64,000 nucleotides of DNA from JABAYQ01 sp018608925 (GTDB lineage Bacteria; Bacteroidota; Bacteroidia; Flavobacteriales; UBA7312), in contig JASJHQ010000010.1 in NCBI GenBank assembly GCA_037625715.1, positions 40,757 to 104,756 on the forward strand. Reading direction: 5' to 3'. Under the pieces are notes generated by a model, which saw only the letters and a program-made list of their open reading frames with translations, made no database searches and was not told where the DNA came from. Positions 25,996-35,201 of this stretch are shown here, one piece after another. The number at the start of each line of letters is the position of its first letter. Position 1 is the first letter of the stretch. The position numbers and the translations under genes were made by a program.

Positions 25996-28152
25996 TTATA
26001 AATTGTTCAATATATAATCGGTCATCATTTGGTATAGGTGAAGTCTAGTATTTCCGCCATAAATTCCATGATTTTTATCTGGGTATACAAATAAATCGAA
26101 CTGCTTATTAGCCCTAACTAAAGCTGAAGTCATTTCGTAAGTATTCTGAACATGAACGTTATCATCTCCTGTTCCGTGTATCAACAAATATTTTCCTTTT
26201 AATTTTTCTACATGATTAATAGGGGAGTTGTCATCGTATCCACTTGCATTTTCTTGAGGAGTGCCCATGTATCTTTCGGTATAGATATTATCATAATATC
26301 TCCAGTTAGTTACAGGAGCTACTGCAATTGCCATTTTAAAATAATCAGCTCCCTTAGTAATTGCTAATGAAGACATATATCCTCCATAACTCCATCCTTG
26401 AATACCTATTCTGCTAGAATCTACATATGATAGATTTCTTAGATACTTGTTTGCTTCAATCTGATCAATAGTTTCGTACTTCCCTAACTCTTTATATGTC
26501 ATCTTTTTAAATTCGGATCCTCTTCCTCCAGTACCTCTATTATCTACGCAAACAATAATATATCCTTGTTGCGCTAGGTGTTGGTACCAGTAATAGTTAA
26601 ACCATCCAAAGCTGTTCATTACTTGCTGAGAACCAGGCCCTCCGTATAAAAACATGAATACAGGATGCTTTTTGTTTTCATCAAAATTATTCGGTTTAAT
26701 CATCCATCCATTAAGACTTACCTTTTCTGAAGTTTCAAATGAGAAAAACTCTTTATTGCTGATTTGATATTCACTCATTGTAGCGTTCAGTTTTTCGTTG
26801 TCTTCAAGAACTCTAATTAGTTTGCCACTATTATCATTTAAAGAAATATAAGGAGCGCTATTGGCATCGCTAAAGTTGTTGATATAAAACTTCATTCCCT
26901 TGCTGAAAGTCGGGTTATGAACACCAAGTCCAGAAGATAATTTTTGTTTGTTAGTTCCGTCAGAAGCAATGGAATAAACACTTCTGTTAATGGCACCATC
27001 TTCAGTACTGCTAAAAAACAAACGATTAGTTTCTTTATTTAATCCGTGGTAGGAAGAAACTTCGAAATTACCTTTTGTAATTTGTGTGGAATTTCCATCT
27101 TCAAGAGATATTAAGTACAAATGATTAAATCCAGATTTTTCAGATGTCCAAACGAAATTCTTTTTGTCGTCTAAAAATGTAGTATTGTCATGAATATCGA
27201 TGTAATACTTATCTGATTCTGAAAATAAAACTCTTGTTTTATTTGTTTTAGAGTTTACTAAGTGAAAATCCAATTCATTTTGCAATCTGTTTAGAGTAAT
27301 TGCATATAATGTGTTTTCATCGTTAGTCCATCCTAATCTAGGAATGTATTCGTGGTCTTTTTCAAAGGATATTTTTTTATTTGTCCCATTTTTCAGGCTA
27401 TAAACATGTATGCTTACTTTAGAATTGTCTTCCCCAGCCTTTGGATATTTAAATTCGTATTGAGTAGGGTATAGCTCTTGCTTAAAAAAGCCCATAGAAA
27501 ATTGAGCAACTTTACTTTCGTCAAATTTATAATAGGCAATTTTATCGCTTTGAGGAGACCAGAAAAATGATTCGACCAAACCAAATTCTTCTTCATAAAC
27601 CCAGTCGGAAACACCATTTAAAATTTGATTGCTTTTACCGTCTTTGGTGACTTGAGTTATTTTATTATTTCCTAAGTTTTTAATAAACAAGTTGTTTTCC
27701 TTCACATATGCTATTTTTTTACCATTAGGGGAAAGGCTTGCATACATTACTTTATCATCAGAAACTTTACTTACTTTTTCAGTTTTTAAATCTAAAACAT
27801 AAAAAATAGATCGACTACTATATCTGTAAATACTTTCAGTTTCTGTTGCAAATACTATTTTCTCTTCGTTTTCGGAAAAACTATAGTTTCCTATATTAAA
27901 ACCTAAAACTTCAGAAGAGGTAATAGAATCTATTACCTCACCTGTTTCAAAACTATATTTGTTTAAGAACTGAAGCTTGTCTTTTTTGGTGATTTTACTA
28001 AAATGAATGCCGTCATTCATCGAATTTAATCCTTGAATAGAGGAAGGATAAAACACATAGTCTTGCCAGATATCTTCAAGGGTAATATCTTTGTTTTGAG
28101 CTACAGCTGAAATGGAGTATACAGCTAGTAATAATACTAATATTTGTTTCAT
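25996..28152 (-). CDS. S9 family peptidase, dipeptidyl peptidase IV type
   Basis: A 718-residue secreted or periplasmic serine peptidase that removes X-Pro dipeptides from peptide N-termini. A signal peptide (residues 1-18, ending SAVAQ) is followed by an eight-bladed propeller (DPPIV_N, with the substrate-binding EE pair in WVYEEEFG) and a C-terminal alpha/beta hydrolase domain. The nucleophile is S588 in GWSYGGYMS. The catalytic aspartate is in GTGDDNVHVQ and the histidine in DKNHGIYGG. The product dipeptides fit the POT transporter encoded downstream. Confidence 0.95.
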   Translation of the reverse strand: MKQILVLLLAVYSISAVAQNKDITLEDIWQDYVFYPSSIQGLNSMNDGIHFSKITKKDKLQFLNKYSFETGEVIDSITSSEVLGFNIGNYSFSENEEKIVFATETESIYRYSSRSIFYVLDLKTEKVSKVSDDKVMYASLSPNGKKIAYVKENNLFIKNLGNNKITQVTKDGKSNQILNGVSDWVYEEEFGLVESFFWSPQSDKIAYYKFDESKVAQFSMGFFKQELYPTQYEFKYPKAGEDNSKVSIHVYSLKNGTNKKISFEKDHEYIPRLGWTNDENTLYAITLNRLQNELDFHLVNSKTNKTRVLFSESDKYYIDIHDNTTFLDDKKNFVWTSEKSGFNHLYLISLEDGNSTQITKGNFEVSSYHGLNKETNRLFFSSTEDGAINRSVYSIASDGTNKQKLSSGLGVHNPTFSKGMKFYINNFSDANSAPYISLNDNSGKLIRVLEDNEKLNATMSEYQISNKEFFSFETSEKVSLNGWMIKPNNFDENKKHPVFMFLYGGPGSQQVMNSFGWFNYYWYQHLAQQGYIIVCVDNRGTGGRGSEFKKMTYKELGKYETIDQIEANKYLRNLSYVDSSRIGIQGWSYGGYMSSLAITKGADYFKMAIAVAPVTNWRYYDNIYTERYMGTPQENASGYDDNSPINHVEKLKGKYLLIHGTGDDNVHVQNTYEMTSALVRANKQFDLFVYPDKNHGIYGGNTRLHLYQMMTDYILNNL

Positions 28153-28160
28153 ATTTTTTA

Positions 28161-28194
28161 TTGGGTTAAAAGCGAACTAAAATACTTAATTTTG
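28161..28194 (+). promoter_or_regulatory. Candidate promoter of the GlcD-type oxidase gene
   Basis: TTG at 28161-28163 and TAATTTTG at 28187-28194 with a spacing of 23, within the range reported for Bacteroidota but longer than the preferred 19. The -7 box ends 16 bases before the ATG at 28211. Confidence 0.45.
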
Positions 28195-28210
28195 TTTAAA
28201 ATTAATTTTG

Positions 28211-29611
28211 ATGAGTTACAATAAAGTTTCCCAAGAAAACATAGACTATTTCGCTTCTTTTTTACAAGAAAGCAACATGATTGTTGCTGGTGCTAAATTA
28301 GAAGATTATTCTCACGATTACACTGAAGACTTGAGGTATTTTCCTGAAATAGTTCTAAAGCCAGTTAATACTCAAGATGTTTCTAAAATTGTTAGTTACT
28401 GTAATGAAAACAAAATTCCTGTAACTCCTTGTGGAGCTAGAACAGGTTTAAGCGGCGGTTCTTTACCTGTTTGTGGTGGTATTGCTATGAGTATGGAAAG
28501 ATTTACTTCTATTATCGAAATTGACGAACGCAATTTACAAGCTACTGTTGAGCCTGGTGTAATAAATCAGGTGTTTAAAGACGCAGTTAGCGAAAAAGGA
28601 TTGTACTATCCGCCAGACCCAGCTAGTAAAGGAAGTTCTTTTTTGGGTGGTAATTTAGCAGAAAACTCGGGAGGACCAAAAGCACTTAAATATGGTGTAA
28701 CTAAAGATTATGTGTTAAACCTTGAAGTAGTTTTGCCAACTGGGGAAATAATTTGGACAGGAGCAAACGTATTAAAAAATTCTACGGGTTATAATCTTAC
28801 TCAATTAATGATTGGAAGTGAGGGAACTTTAGGGGTCATCACAAAAATTGTTTTTCGTTTGATACCACATCCTACTCAAGATGTAACGATGCTAGTTCCT
28901 TTCAAATCAACCGAAAAAGCTTGCGAAGCTGTTTCTGCCGTTTTTCGTGCAGGAATAACTCCTTCTGCTTTAGAATTTATGGAAAGAGAAGCTATTGATT
29001 GGGCTATTAAATTTGCCGATGAATCTTTAACTATTGATGATGAAATAAAAGCTCATTTATTAGTAGAAGTGGATGGTAACGATATGGATGTTATTTTTAA
29101 AGATTGTGAAAAAATAGCAGAGGTGATGGAAGGATTTGATTGCAGCGAAATATTATTTGCTGACACTGCTCAACAAAAAAACCAGTTATGGAGCTTAAGA
29201 AGAAGTGTAGGAGAGGCAGTAAAGAGTCATAGCATTTATAAAGAAGAAGATACCGTTGTTCCAAGAGCGGAGTTGCCAAAGCTCCTTTCTGGGGTAAAAG
29301 TAATAGGAGAGAAGTTTGGATTCAATTCGGTATGTTATGGTCACGCTGGTGATGGTAACTTACACATCAATATTATCAAAGGAGATATGTCAGACGATGA
29401 TTGGAACAACAAATTAAATTTAGGAATTCGCGAAATCTTCGAATTAACCGTATCACTAGGAGGAACCTTAAGTGGAGAACATGGTATTGGCTGGGTTCAA
29501 AAACAGTTTATGGATATTGCATTTTCCGAAAAGAATATTGAAATCCAAAAAGGAATTAAAAGATTATTTGATCCAAACAATATACTTAACCCAGATAAAA
29601 TGTTCAATTAG
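28211..29611 (+). CDS. FAD-linked oxidase, GlcD/lactate dehydrogenase type
   Basis: A 466-residue flavoprotein of the VAO/PCMH fold that oxidises a 2-hydroxy acid such as glycolate or D-lactate. The N-terminal FAD domain shows TPCGARTGLSGGSLPVCGG and YYPPDPASKGSSFLGGN. The C-terminal substrate domain has YGHAGDGNLHINI and GGTLSGEHGIGW, the conserved histidine motifs. The ATG at 28211 is used rather than the TTG one codon earlier. No iron-sulphur subunit gene lies beside it. The stop codon overlaps the stop of the convergent propeller-protein gene. Confidence 0.93.
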   Translation: MSYNKVSQENIDYFASFLQESNMIVAGAKLEDYSHDYTEDLRYFPEIVLKPVNTQDVSKIVSYCNENKIPVTPCGARTGLSGGSLPVCGGIAMSMERFTSIIEIDERNLQATVEPGVINQVFKDAVSEKGLYYPPDPASKGSSFLGGNLAENSGGPKALKYGVTKDYVLNLEVVLPTGEIIWTGANVLKNSTGYNLTQLMIGSEGTLGVITKIVFRLIPHPTQDVTMLVPFKSTEKACEAVSAVFRAGITPSALEFMEREAIDWAIKFADESLTIDDEIKAHLLVEVDGNDMDVIFKDCEKIAEVMEGFDCSEILFADTAQQKNQLWSLRRSVGEAVKSHSIYKEEDTVVPRAELPKLLSGVKVIGEKFGFNSVCYGHAGDGNLHINIIKGDMSDDDWNNKLNLGIREIFELTVSLGGTLSGEHGIGWVQKQFMDIAFSEKNIEIQKGIKRLFDPNNILNPDKMFN

Positions 29612-32600
29612 TGTAAAACAACTTTTTGAAAATAGGTTCCTTTATCGCCTATCATTTCAACAAAATAAATCCCTTTGTCATTATTCTTTAATTGGAATTT
29701 CTCTGATAGGTTATTGTTGGAATAGTCAACTCTTCTAGATTCTATTAGTCTACTTCTAGTATCATAAATGTTAATTACATTTATTTTGTCATTTTCAGCC
29801 TGATGATAGATAGAAAATTCTCCGCTATTCGGATTAGGAAATAACAAAATAGACTGCTCGATTGTTTCGCTAATAGAATTACAATCAATTATCTGTATTT
29901 CGATACTAGCTGTAACATTACATCCGTTGTTATCCATTGAAGAAACAGAATAGTTCTGTGCCCCTGTCATGTTTGCTTCTAGTGTATATGTTTCTCCAGA
30001 AAAACTATTGTCCCATATGTAACTATTTGATCCTCCTGATGCCGATAATGTAAATTCGTCTCCACGGCAAATAATATCACCATCTAAAGATTCAATATTG
30101 ATTTCTTGAACTTCGTTGAATTCAATAGTTATCTCGTCGTAGTATTCGCAGCCACTTTGATCTGTTGCGTTAACAAAATATGTTCCGCTTTCAAAAACTT
30201 CTGTCGTATTTGTATTATCTCCATTACTCCAATCGTATGTTTCTAAACCTGGAGATAATTGTAGAATAACAGGACTTCCTTCGCAAAAGGTTTGTAGACC
30301 AGTGTTGATCTCTAATTGGTTAATAGAGGTAACATTTATTTCTTGAGTAGCTATACATCCATTATTGTCTATTGCGGTAAGGTTATATGTGCCATTCTCT
30401 GAAACCACAGTTTCATCTCCTTCTGTTCCGTTGCTCCATGTGAAGCTGTCGAAGTTACCTGTTCCGTTCAGAGTAACATTATTGAATAAACAGTCGCTGT
30501 TTAATGAAATAGATAGTTCTTCTGGACTACCAATGTTTGCAACAACTTCTATTAAATTGCTAGAACAATATTCTTCCACCTCCCAATTATAGAAATAATA
30601 AAAATAGTCTTCTCCAGCAGTTGATTCGTTTATAATAATATTGTTTCCTATAGTAATTGGGTAATCGTTGACTTCGTTGTTTCTCCAAAGCCCTTGGTTA
30701 ACTCCTTCTAAGCCTATTGTCATGTTTTGAGCAGCAGGAATATTGAAATTCAGATCAATTGTATTGTCGCCTTCAACAAGGTTGATTGTTGCAGACTCTA
30801 CTATTGTGCTATCTGGCAATCTAATCACTACATCTATTGAGAAAGCTTGTTGAGCATACATAAAGACACTTTTCAATAATGTGTTAGATGAGCAGCTAAA
30901 TACTTCTTGCCAAGCTGTTCCTTCATGGAAGCTTCCTGCTCCTAAACTATTTTGATCTTCAGGACCATCTGATAAGATTGTAGCGCCTTGACTTTCATTA
31001 ACATAGTATGAAGTAGTTGAATTTAATATTGGTGTAACAAAACTCTCTCCTTGAAAAAGCAGTTGGGTTCCGTTGGAATCACCATACCAGTTAACAGAAG
31101 TATTTGGATCAGATTGATTTGCTATAAGCGTAAATGAGCTAGCAGAACAATTAGACGCATTGCTAACCATCGGAGGTTCTATAAATTCTAAGTCGACTGT
31201 TTGAGAAATAGTATCACTTCCTATGAAGTTATATACTATTAAAGTAATTTCATAAGAACCAATATTGCTGTAGAAGTGTTGAGGTGAAACATCATTTGAT
31301 AATGTGTTGTCTCCAAAATTCCATGAAATGGAATCAAAATTCATAGACAGATTTTCGAATTGCAATCCTCCAGAACATTCGCTAATTAAATTGAAGTCAA
31401 ATTGTGCAGTAGGAGCTACGTTAACTGGTAGCTCTGTTCTCCAGACCCCTCTACCATAAGTTGCAGCATACATTAGATTAGCGTTTTCGTTTATCTCAAT
31501 CTCATTTACAATTACATTAGGCATACCTTGGTTAAAGACAGTCCATTCTGTAGTGGTAGAGTCAGTGTACCAAACTCCAATGTCAGTTCCTATAAATACG
31601 GTTTCGTTTGGAGCATAATAGGTTACGCAGTTTGCTGGAAGATTAGGTAAATTCTCAGAAATATTGGTCCAATTATCTCCACCGTCTTCTGTGTAGTAAA
31701 CTTTTTCATTTGATGTATACTCAGATAGCGTTACCCAGACTCTATCTTTGTTTTCTGGGTGAATAGTTATTCCTGTAATATTATTATTTGATATTTGAGC
31801 ACCTATGTTTCCCCAGTTTTCACCACCATCGTTTGTCTTATACAAGTTGTCACCTCTACTTACATAAATAGTGTTATTATCTGAAAGAGATAGAGCAATA
31901 ACTTCTAAGTTTCCACCAAAGTCTATAGAGATGTTTTCCCAACTTTCTCCATAATTAAATGATTCATAAACAAAGTCGTAACCAATAACGATTCTATTAG
32001 GTTCATTCTGATCGATTTGATAAGGAGTAATCCAAGCACCTTCCGAGTCGGGAGCTATATTGTCCCAGTTATTTCCTCCATTTGTCGATTTTGATAATGC
32101 TCCATAATACACTTCTGAATACATTATTTCTGAATCAGTAGGGTCTATGGCGCATTCCATTCCGTCACCACCTCTTACTGCGTCCCAGTCATTAGCGTTA
32201 TTAGCTCTTAAGGTTCCATTGTCTTGTGTGCCGGCTAATAATAGGTTAGGATTAGTTTGTGAAATACCGATTTTATAATTTTGGGTAATTTGTAATCCAT
32301 CGCTAATATCTTGCCAAGAATCTCCAAGGTTGGCAGTTTTGTATAAACCTCCGTCGTTACCAGAAAATAGTGTTCCATTTTCATTAAATCTCAACATATG
32401 CTGATCTGCATGAGCATACTCCGTTCCTTGTGCGCCATACCAGTGGCTGCTTATTTGCCAATCTTGTCCTGAGTTTGTTGATTTCCAGCAATTTACTCCT
32501 CCAACAAAAACAATATTTTCGTTTGTTGGAGAGATTGCTAATGCTAAGTCATACCATCCTTGTCCTCCTTCATCAGATCCGTCTACATCCCATCCGAAAA

Positions 32601-33687
32601 TATTTGGAAATTCAGATTGTAATTCAAAATTAATCCCTTGATCAACTGATTTGTATAAACCGCCAAATCCGTCATCATTAGCACTATACAATACATATAC
32701 AACATTTGGGTTTGAAGGAGTTACGCCAACAAGACCTCTATTTCTTCCCGAATTAGGTAAGCCTGAACCATTAGTTACATTTACCCAAGTTTGGCCATTG
32801 TCTGTAGATTTATAAAACTTACTATTTCCAGTGGTGGCAGCGTAAATTATATTAGGGTCAGCAGGATTAAATTCCATAGAAACAAAATTAGGACCTTCTA
32901 AAACCTGTTCCCATGTGTCTCCTCCATCAGTAGACCTGAATGTTTCTCCATATCCTGACTTTCTTGTAGAAACAATTATGACGTCTGTACTATTAGGATT
33001 GATTAAGATTCTATTTCCTCTGTATGAAAAATTTATTGCAAAAGATAATCCTGTCGTATTCCAAGTTTCACCACCATCAATAGATTTCATTATTCCATAG
33101 GAATAAGTATCGCCAGCATCTCTATCGCCGGTTGCTATGTACATGATATTGGTATTAAGCGGATTGATTGCAATGTCAGAAACTCCTAGATTTGGTAGAA
33201 GGTCTGTGTTTGATGTCCAGTTTTGACCGCCATCAATAGATTTCCATAATCCTCCTGATGGTGATCCTACCCAAAGAATATTAGAATTATTTGGATCAAA
33301 TTCGACAACATTTACTCTTCCAACGCCTCTTTTGAGTCCGTTTGCTTGAAGTGGAACATCATCTGGTCCGAAAGGCGTCCAGTTTGCTTCTAAGTCAGTA
33401 GTGCTTCTTGATTGGTTTCTTATTTTTTCCCATTCAGTATATAGCTGGTGGCTTGGGAAAATTCCATCTTCTCCAATTCTAGGTTCCATGAATGATTGCC
33501 AGCGTTTAACTGGCTTCCAACCTTTTCCTTTTCCGATCTCTCTGTTTTCCCAATAGTTTTCGAAACTACTTTTAGTTTCAAAGTAGTTTTGGCCTGATGA
33601 CATAATATCATTTACCCAAGATTTTTGTTGAGATAACGAACTGTTTATTTGGAAGAAAAATAGAAAAAGAATCAGAAATTTATACAT
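29608..33687 (-). CDS. Large T9SS-secreted protein with sortilin/BNR propeller and PKD domain
   Basis: A 1359-residue cell-surface or secreted protein. A signal peptide (residues 1-19) is followed by about 14 propeller-type repeats of the form LYKSxDGGxxW (about residues 130-770), as in sortilin/Vps10 and BNR domains. Next comes a PKD domain (near 775-850, SISWNFGDN), Ig-like and Cys-containing modules, and a C-terminal type A T9SS sorting domain (LLFPNPNSGEF ... GIYFVEMIG). The family includes glycan-binding and peptidase-associated proteins. No catalytic residues are recognised. The substrate is unknown. It is probably expressed alone, since 96 bases separate it from the next gene. Confidence 0.92.
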   Translation of the reverse strand: MYKFLILFLFFFQINSSLSQQKSWVNDIMSSGQNYFETKSSFENYWENREIGKGKGWKPVKRWQSFMEPRIGEDGIFPSHQLYTEWEKIRNQSRSTTDLEANWTPFGPDDVPLQANGLKRGVGRVNVVEFDPNNSNILWVGSPSGGLWKSIDGGQNWTSNTDLLPNLGVSDIAINPLNTNIMYIATGDRDAGDTYSYGIMKSIDGGETWNTTGLSFAINFSYRGNRILINPNSTDVIIVSTRKSGYGETFRSTDGGDTWEQVLEGPNFVSMEFNPADPNIIYAATTGNSKFYKSTDNGQTWVNVTNGSGLPNSGRNRGLVGVTPSNPNVVYVLYSANDDGFGGLYKSVDQGINFELQSEFPNIFGWDVDGSDEGGQGWYDLALAISPTNENIVFVGGVNCWKSTNSGQDWQISSHWYGAQGTEYAHADQHMLRFNENGTLFSGNDGGLYKTANLGDSWQDISDGLQITQNYKIGISQTNPNLLLAGTQDNGTLRANNANDWDAVRGGDGMECAIDPTDSEIMYSEVYYGALSKSTNGGNNWDNIAPDSEGAWITPYQIDQNEPNRIVIGYDFVYESFNYGESWENISIDFGGNLEVIALSLSDNNTIYVSRGDNLYKTNDGGENWGNIGAQISNNNITGITIHPENKDRVWVTLSEYTSNEKVYYTEDGGDNWTNISENLPNLPANCVTYYAPNETVFIGTDIGVWYTDSTTTEWTVFNQGMPNVIVNEIEINENANLMYAATYGRGVWRTELPVNVAPTAQFDFNLISECSGGLQFENLSMNFDSISWNFGDNTLSNDVSPQHFYSNIGSYEITLIVYNFIGSDTISQTVDLEFIEPPMVSNASNCSASSFTLIANQSDPNTSVNWYGDSNGTQLLFQGESFVTPILNSTTSYYVNESQGATILSDGPEDQNSLGAGSFHEGTAWQEVFSCSSNTLLKSVFMYAQQAFSIDVVIRLPDSTIVESATINLVEGDNTIDLNFNIPAAQNMTIGLEGVNQGLWRNNEVNDYPITIGNNIIINESTAGEDYFYYFYNWEVEEYCSSNLIEVVANIGSPEELSISLNSDCLFNNVTLNGTGNFDSFTWSNGTEGDETVVSENGTYNLTAIDNNGCIATQEINVTSINQLEINTGLQTFCEGSPVILQLSPGLETYDWSNGDNTNTTEVFESGTYFVNATDQSGCEYYDEITIEFNEVQEINIESLDGDIICRGDEFTLSASGGSNSYIWDNSFSGETYTLEANMTGAQNYSVSSMDNNGCNVTASIEIQIIDCNSISETIEQSILLFPNPNSGEFSIYHQAENDKINVINIYDTRSRLIESRRVDYSNNNLSEKFQLKNNDKGIYFVEMIGDKGTYFQKVVLH

Positions 33688-33783
33688 AAAATACCTATAG
33701 GAATAAGTTAGGGTACAAATTTCGGGAATTAAATTTTAATAAGTATCCTTTTTAATAAAAACCTTACTAGTTCAAAGTGTAAT

Positions 33784-34485
33784 TTAATCTCTGTTTCCTA
33801 AGTATAGCATTACGTAGTATGCTAATTGAGTAATGGATGCAATTGCAGCAACTAAATAGGTTCCAGCCGCCCATTTAAGAGCGTCTTGAGCCATTGCGTG
33901 GTTTCTTTGATTGGTTATATTGCTTCTCTTTAACCAAACCAGAGCTCTATTGCTAGCGTCAAACTCAACAGGTAGAGTCACTAATGAAAATATAGTTATT
34001 GCTCCTTGAAAAACAATAATTAAAAGTAAAGCTTGCTGGTATCCGAAACCAAAGCTTTCTGCAGTGTTCAGAAAGCTAATTCCTAAAAACATGGCTATAA
34101 ACATGTAGTTGAGCATTTTGCTGCTAAAAGCAACTGCAGGCACAAGTGCTGATCTTAGTTGTAACCAAGAGTATGCTGTTGCATGTTGAACGGCATGTCC
34201 GCATTCGTGAGCAGCAACAGCAGCAGCAGCAACAGTAGATTTACTATAAACATCCGGGCTTAAATTGATGGTTTTGTCGGAGGGATTGTAATGATCGCTC
34301 AATTTACCAGGAACAGAAACAACTTTAACACCACGAATTCCATGATCATCTAACATTTTTTCAGCTATATCCTTTCCAGACATTCCGTTTGATAACGGCT
34401 CTAAAGAGTATTTTTTAAATTTGTTTTTAAGCTTGTTGCTAACCAACCAGCCGATTAACATGAACACAATTAGTATTATAATCAT
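33784..34485 (-). CDS. YugP-type neutral zinc metallopeptidase (Zn_peptidase_2)
   Basis: A 233-residue membrane protein. The N-terminal transmembrane segment (residues 1-17) is followed by the zinc motif AAHECGHAVQHA (H93, E94, H97) and two or three further hydrophobic segments (about 115-160 and 205-228). This is the DUF/peptidase family of Bacillus YugP. The substrate is unknown; a role in membrane-protein turnover is a guess. It is flanked by noncoding stretches on both sides and seems to be its own unit. Confidence 0.92.
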   Translation of the reverse strand: MIIILIVFMLIGWLVSNKLKNKFKKYSLEPLSNGMSGKDIAEKMLDDHGIRGVKVVSVPGKLSDHYNPSDKTINLSPDVYSKSTVAAAAVAAHECGHAVQHATAYSWLQLRSALVPAVAFSSKMLNYMFIAMFLGISFLNTAESFGFGYQQALLLIIVFQGAITIFSLVTLPVEFDASNRALVWLKRSNITNQRNHAMAQDALKWAAGTYLVAAIASITQLAYYVMLYLGNRD

Positions 34486-34540
34486 TTTATATGGAGTTAA
34501 TGAGGAACAAAATTAAAGTTTAAATCTTAAATAAGGAAAT

Positions 34541-34571
34541 AAAAAAACGCATATCAATTAAGATATGCGTT
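34541..34571 (-). terminator. Intrinsic terminator of the small beta-barrel gene
   Basis: On the minus strand: AACGCATATC, loop TTAATT, GATATGCGTT, followed by a T-run (complement of the A-run at 34541-34547). The ten-bp stem is perfect. It lies 24 bases past the stop codon of the outer-membrane protein gene. Confidence 0.93.
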
Positions 34572-34595
34572 TTCTATATAATTAATGGTGTTTAA

Positions 34596-35042
34596 TTAGA
34601 ACTTGTAAGCAAGACCTAAGTTTAATCTACCATTTCTTTCGCCATCTTGTTCTGTAATGTTGAAAGTATAGTTTGGCTCAATAAAGAAAGAACCGTAAGC
34701 AGCAAAGCTATATCCAGCACCTATTCTTAAGTTGTCAGCAAACTCTTCTGTTGCAACGTCAGCAGTAATGTAGATACTTTCGTTGTAGTAGTAACGAGCT
34801 AATAATTTGAAGTTACCTTCAATGTTAGCACCACCATCAACAAAAGTTGAGTCATTTGTAGATTTAACACCTACCATCCATGTGTCGTTAATAAAGTAAC
34901 CAACACCGATATCAGTAAAGTCTGTTACTTCACTAACTTCAAAGTTGTCATTTGAAAAGTCAACATCTGCTGTTACCATAAATTGTGCTGATGCCATAAA
35001 TCCGATTAAAGCAAATGCAGCTGTGAAAAGCATTTTTTTCAT
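34596..35042 (-). CDS. Small outer-membrane beta-barrel protein
   Basis: A 148-residue protein with a signal peptide (residues 1-19, ending MASAQ) and alternating hydrophobic/polar strands ending in the aromatic C-terminus LNLGLAYKF, as expected for a beta-barrel inserted by the Bam complex. The length suits an eight-stranded barrel of the OmpX/OmpW or porin-like type. It is acidic, with repeated DVDFSNDNFEVSEV-like stretches. The role is unknown. It is a single-gene unit with a strong terminator. Confidence 0.8.
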   Translation of the reverse strand: MKKMLFTAAFALIGFMASAQFMVTADVDFSNDNFEVSEVTDFTDIGVGYFINDTWMVGVKSTNDSTFVDGGANIEGNFKLLARYYYNESIYITADVATEEFADNLRIGAGYSFAAYGSFFIEPNYTFNITEQDGERNGRLNLGLAYKF

Positions 35043-35201
35043 AATTTTTTGTTTTTAAATATGATTAATAATGGTGCAAATATCTTAAAAAAGTCATTAC
35101 ACTATACATGTTAGCTTATTTTTTTTTGATTTTTATTAATTTGAGCCTGTTTGATAGCTTAGTTTTTTAGATATTTGTATAACGTTGAGATCAAATAAAT
35201 A

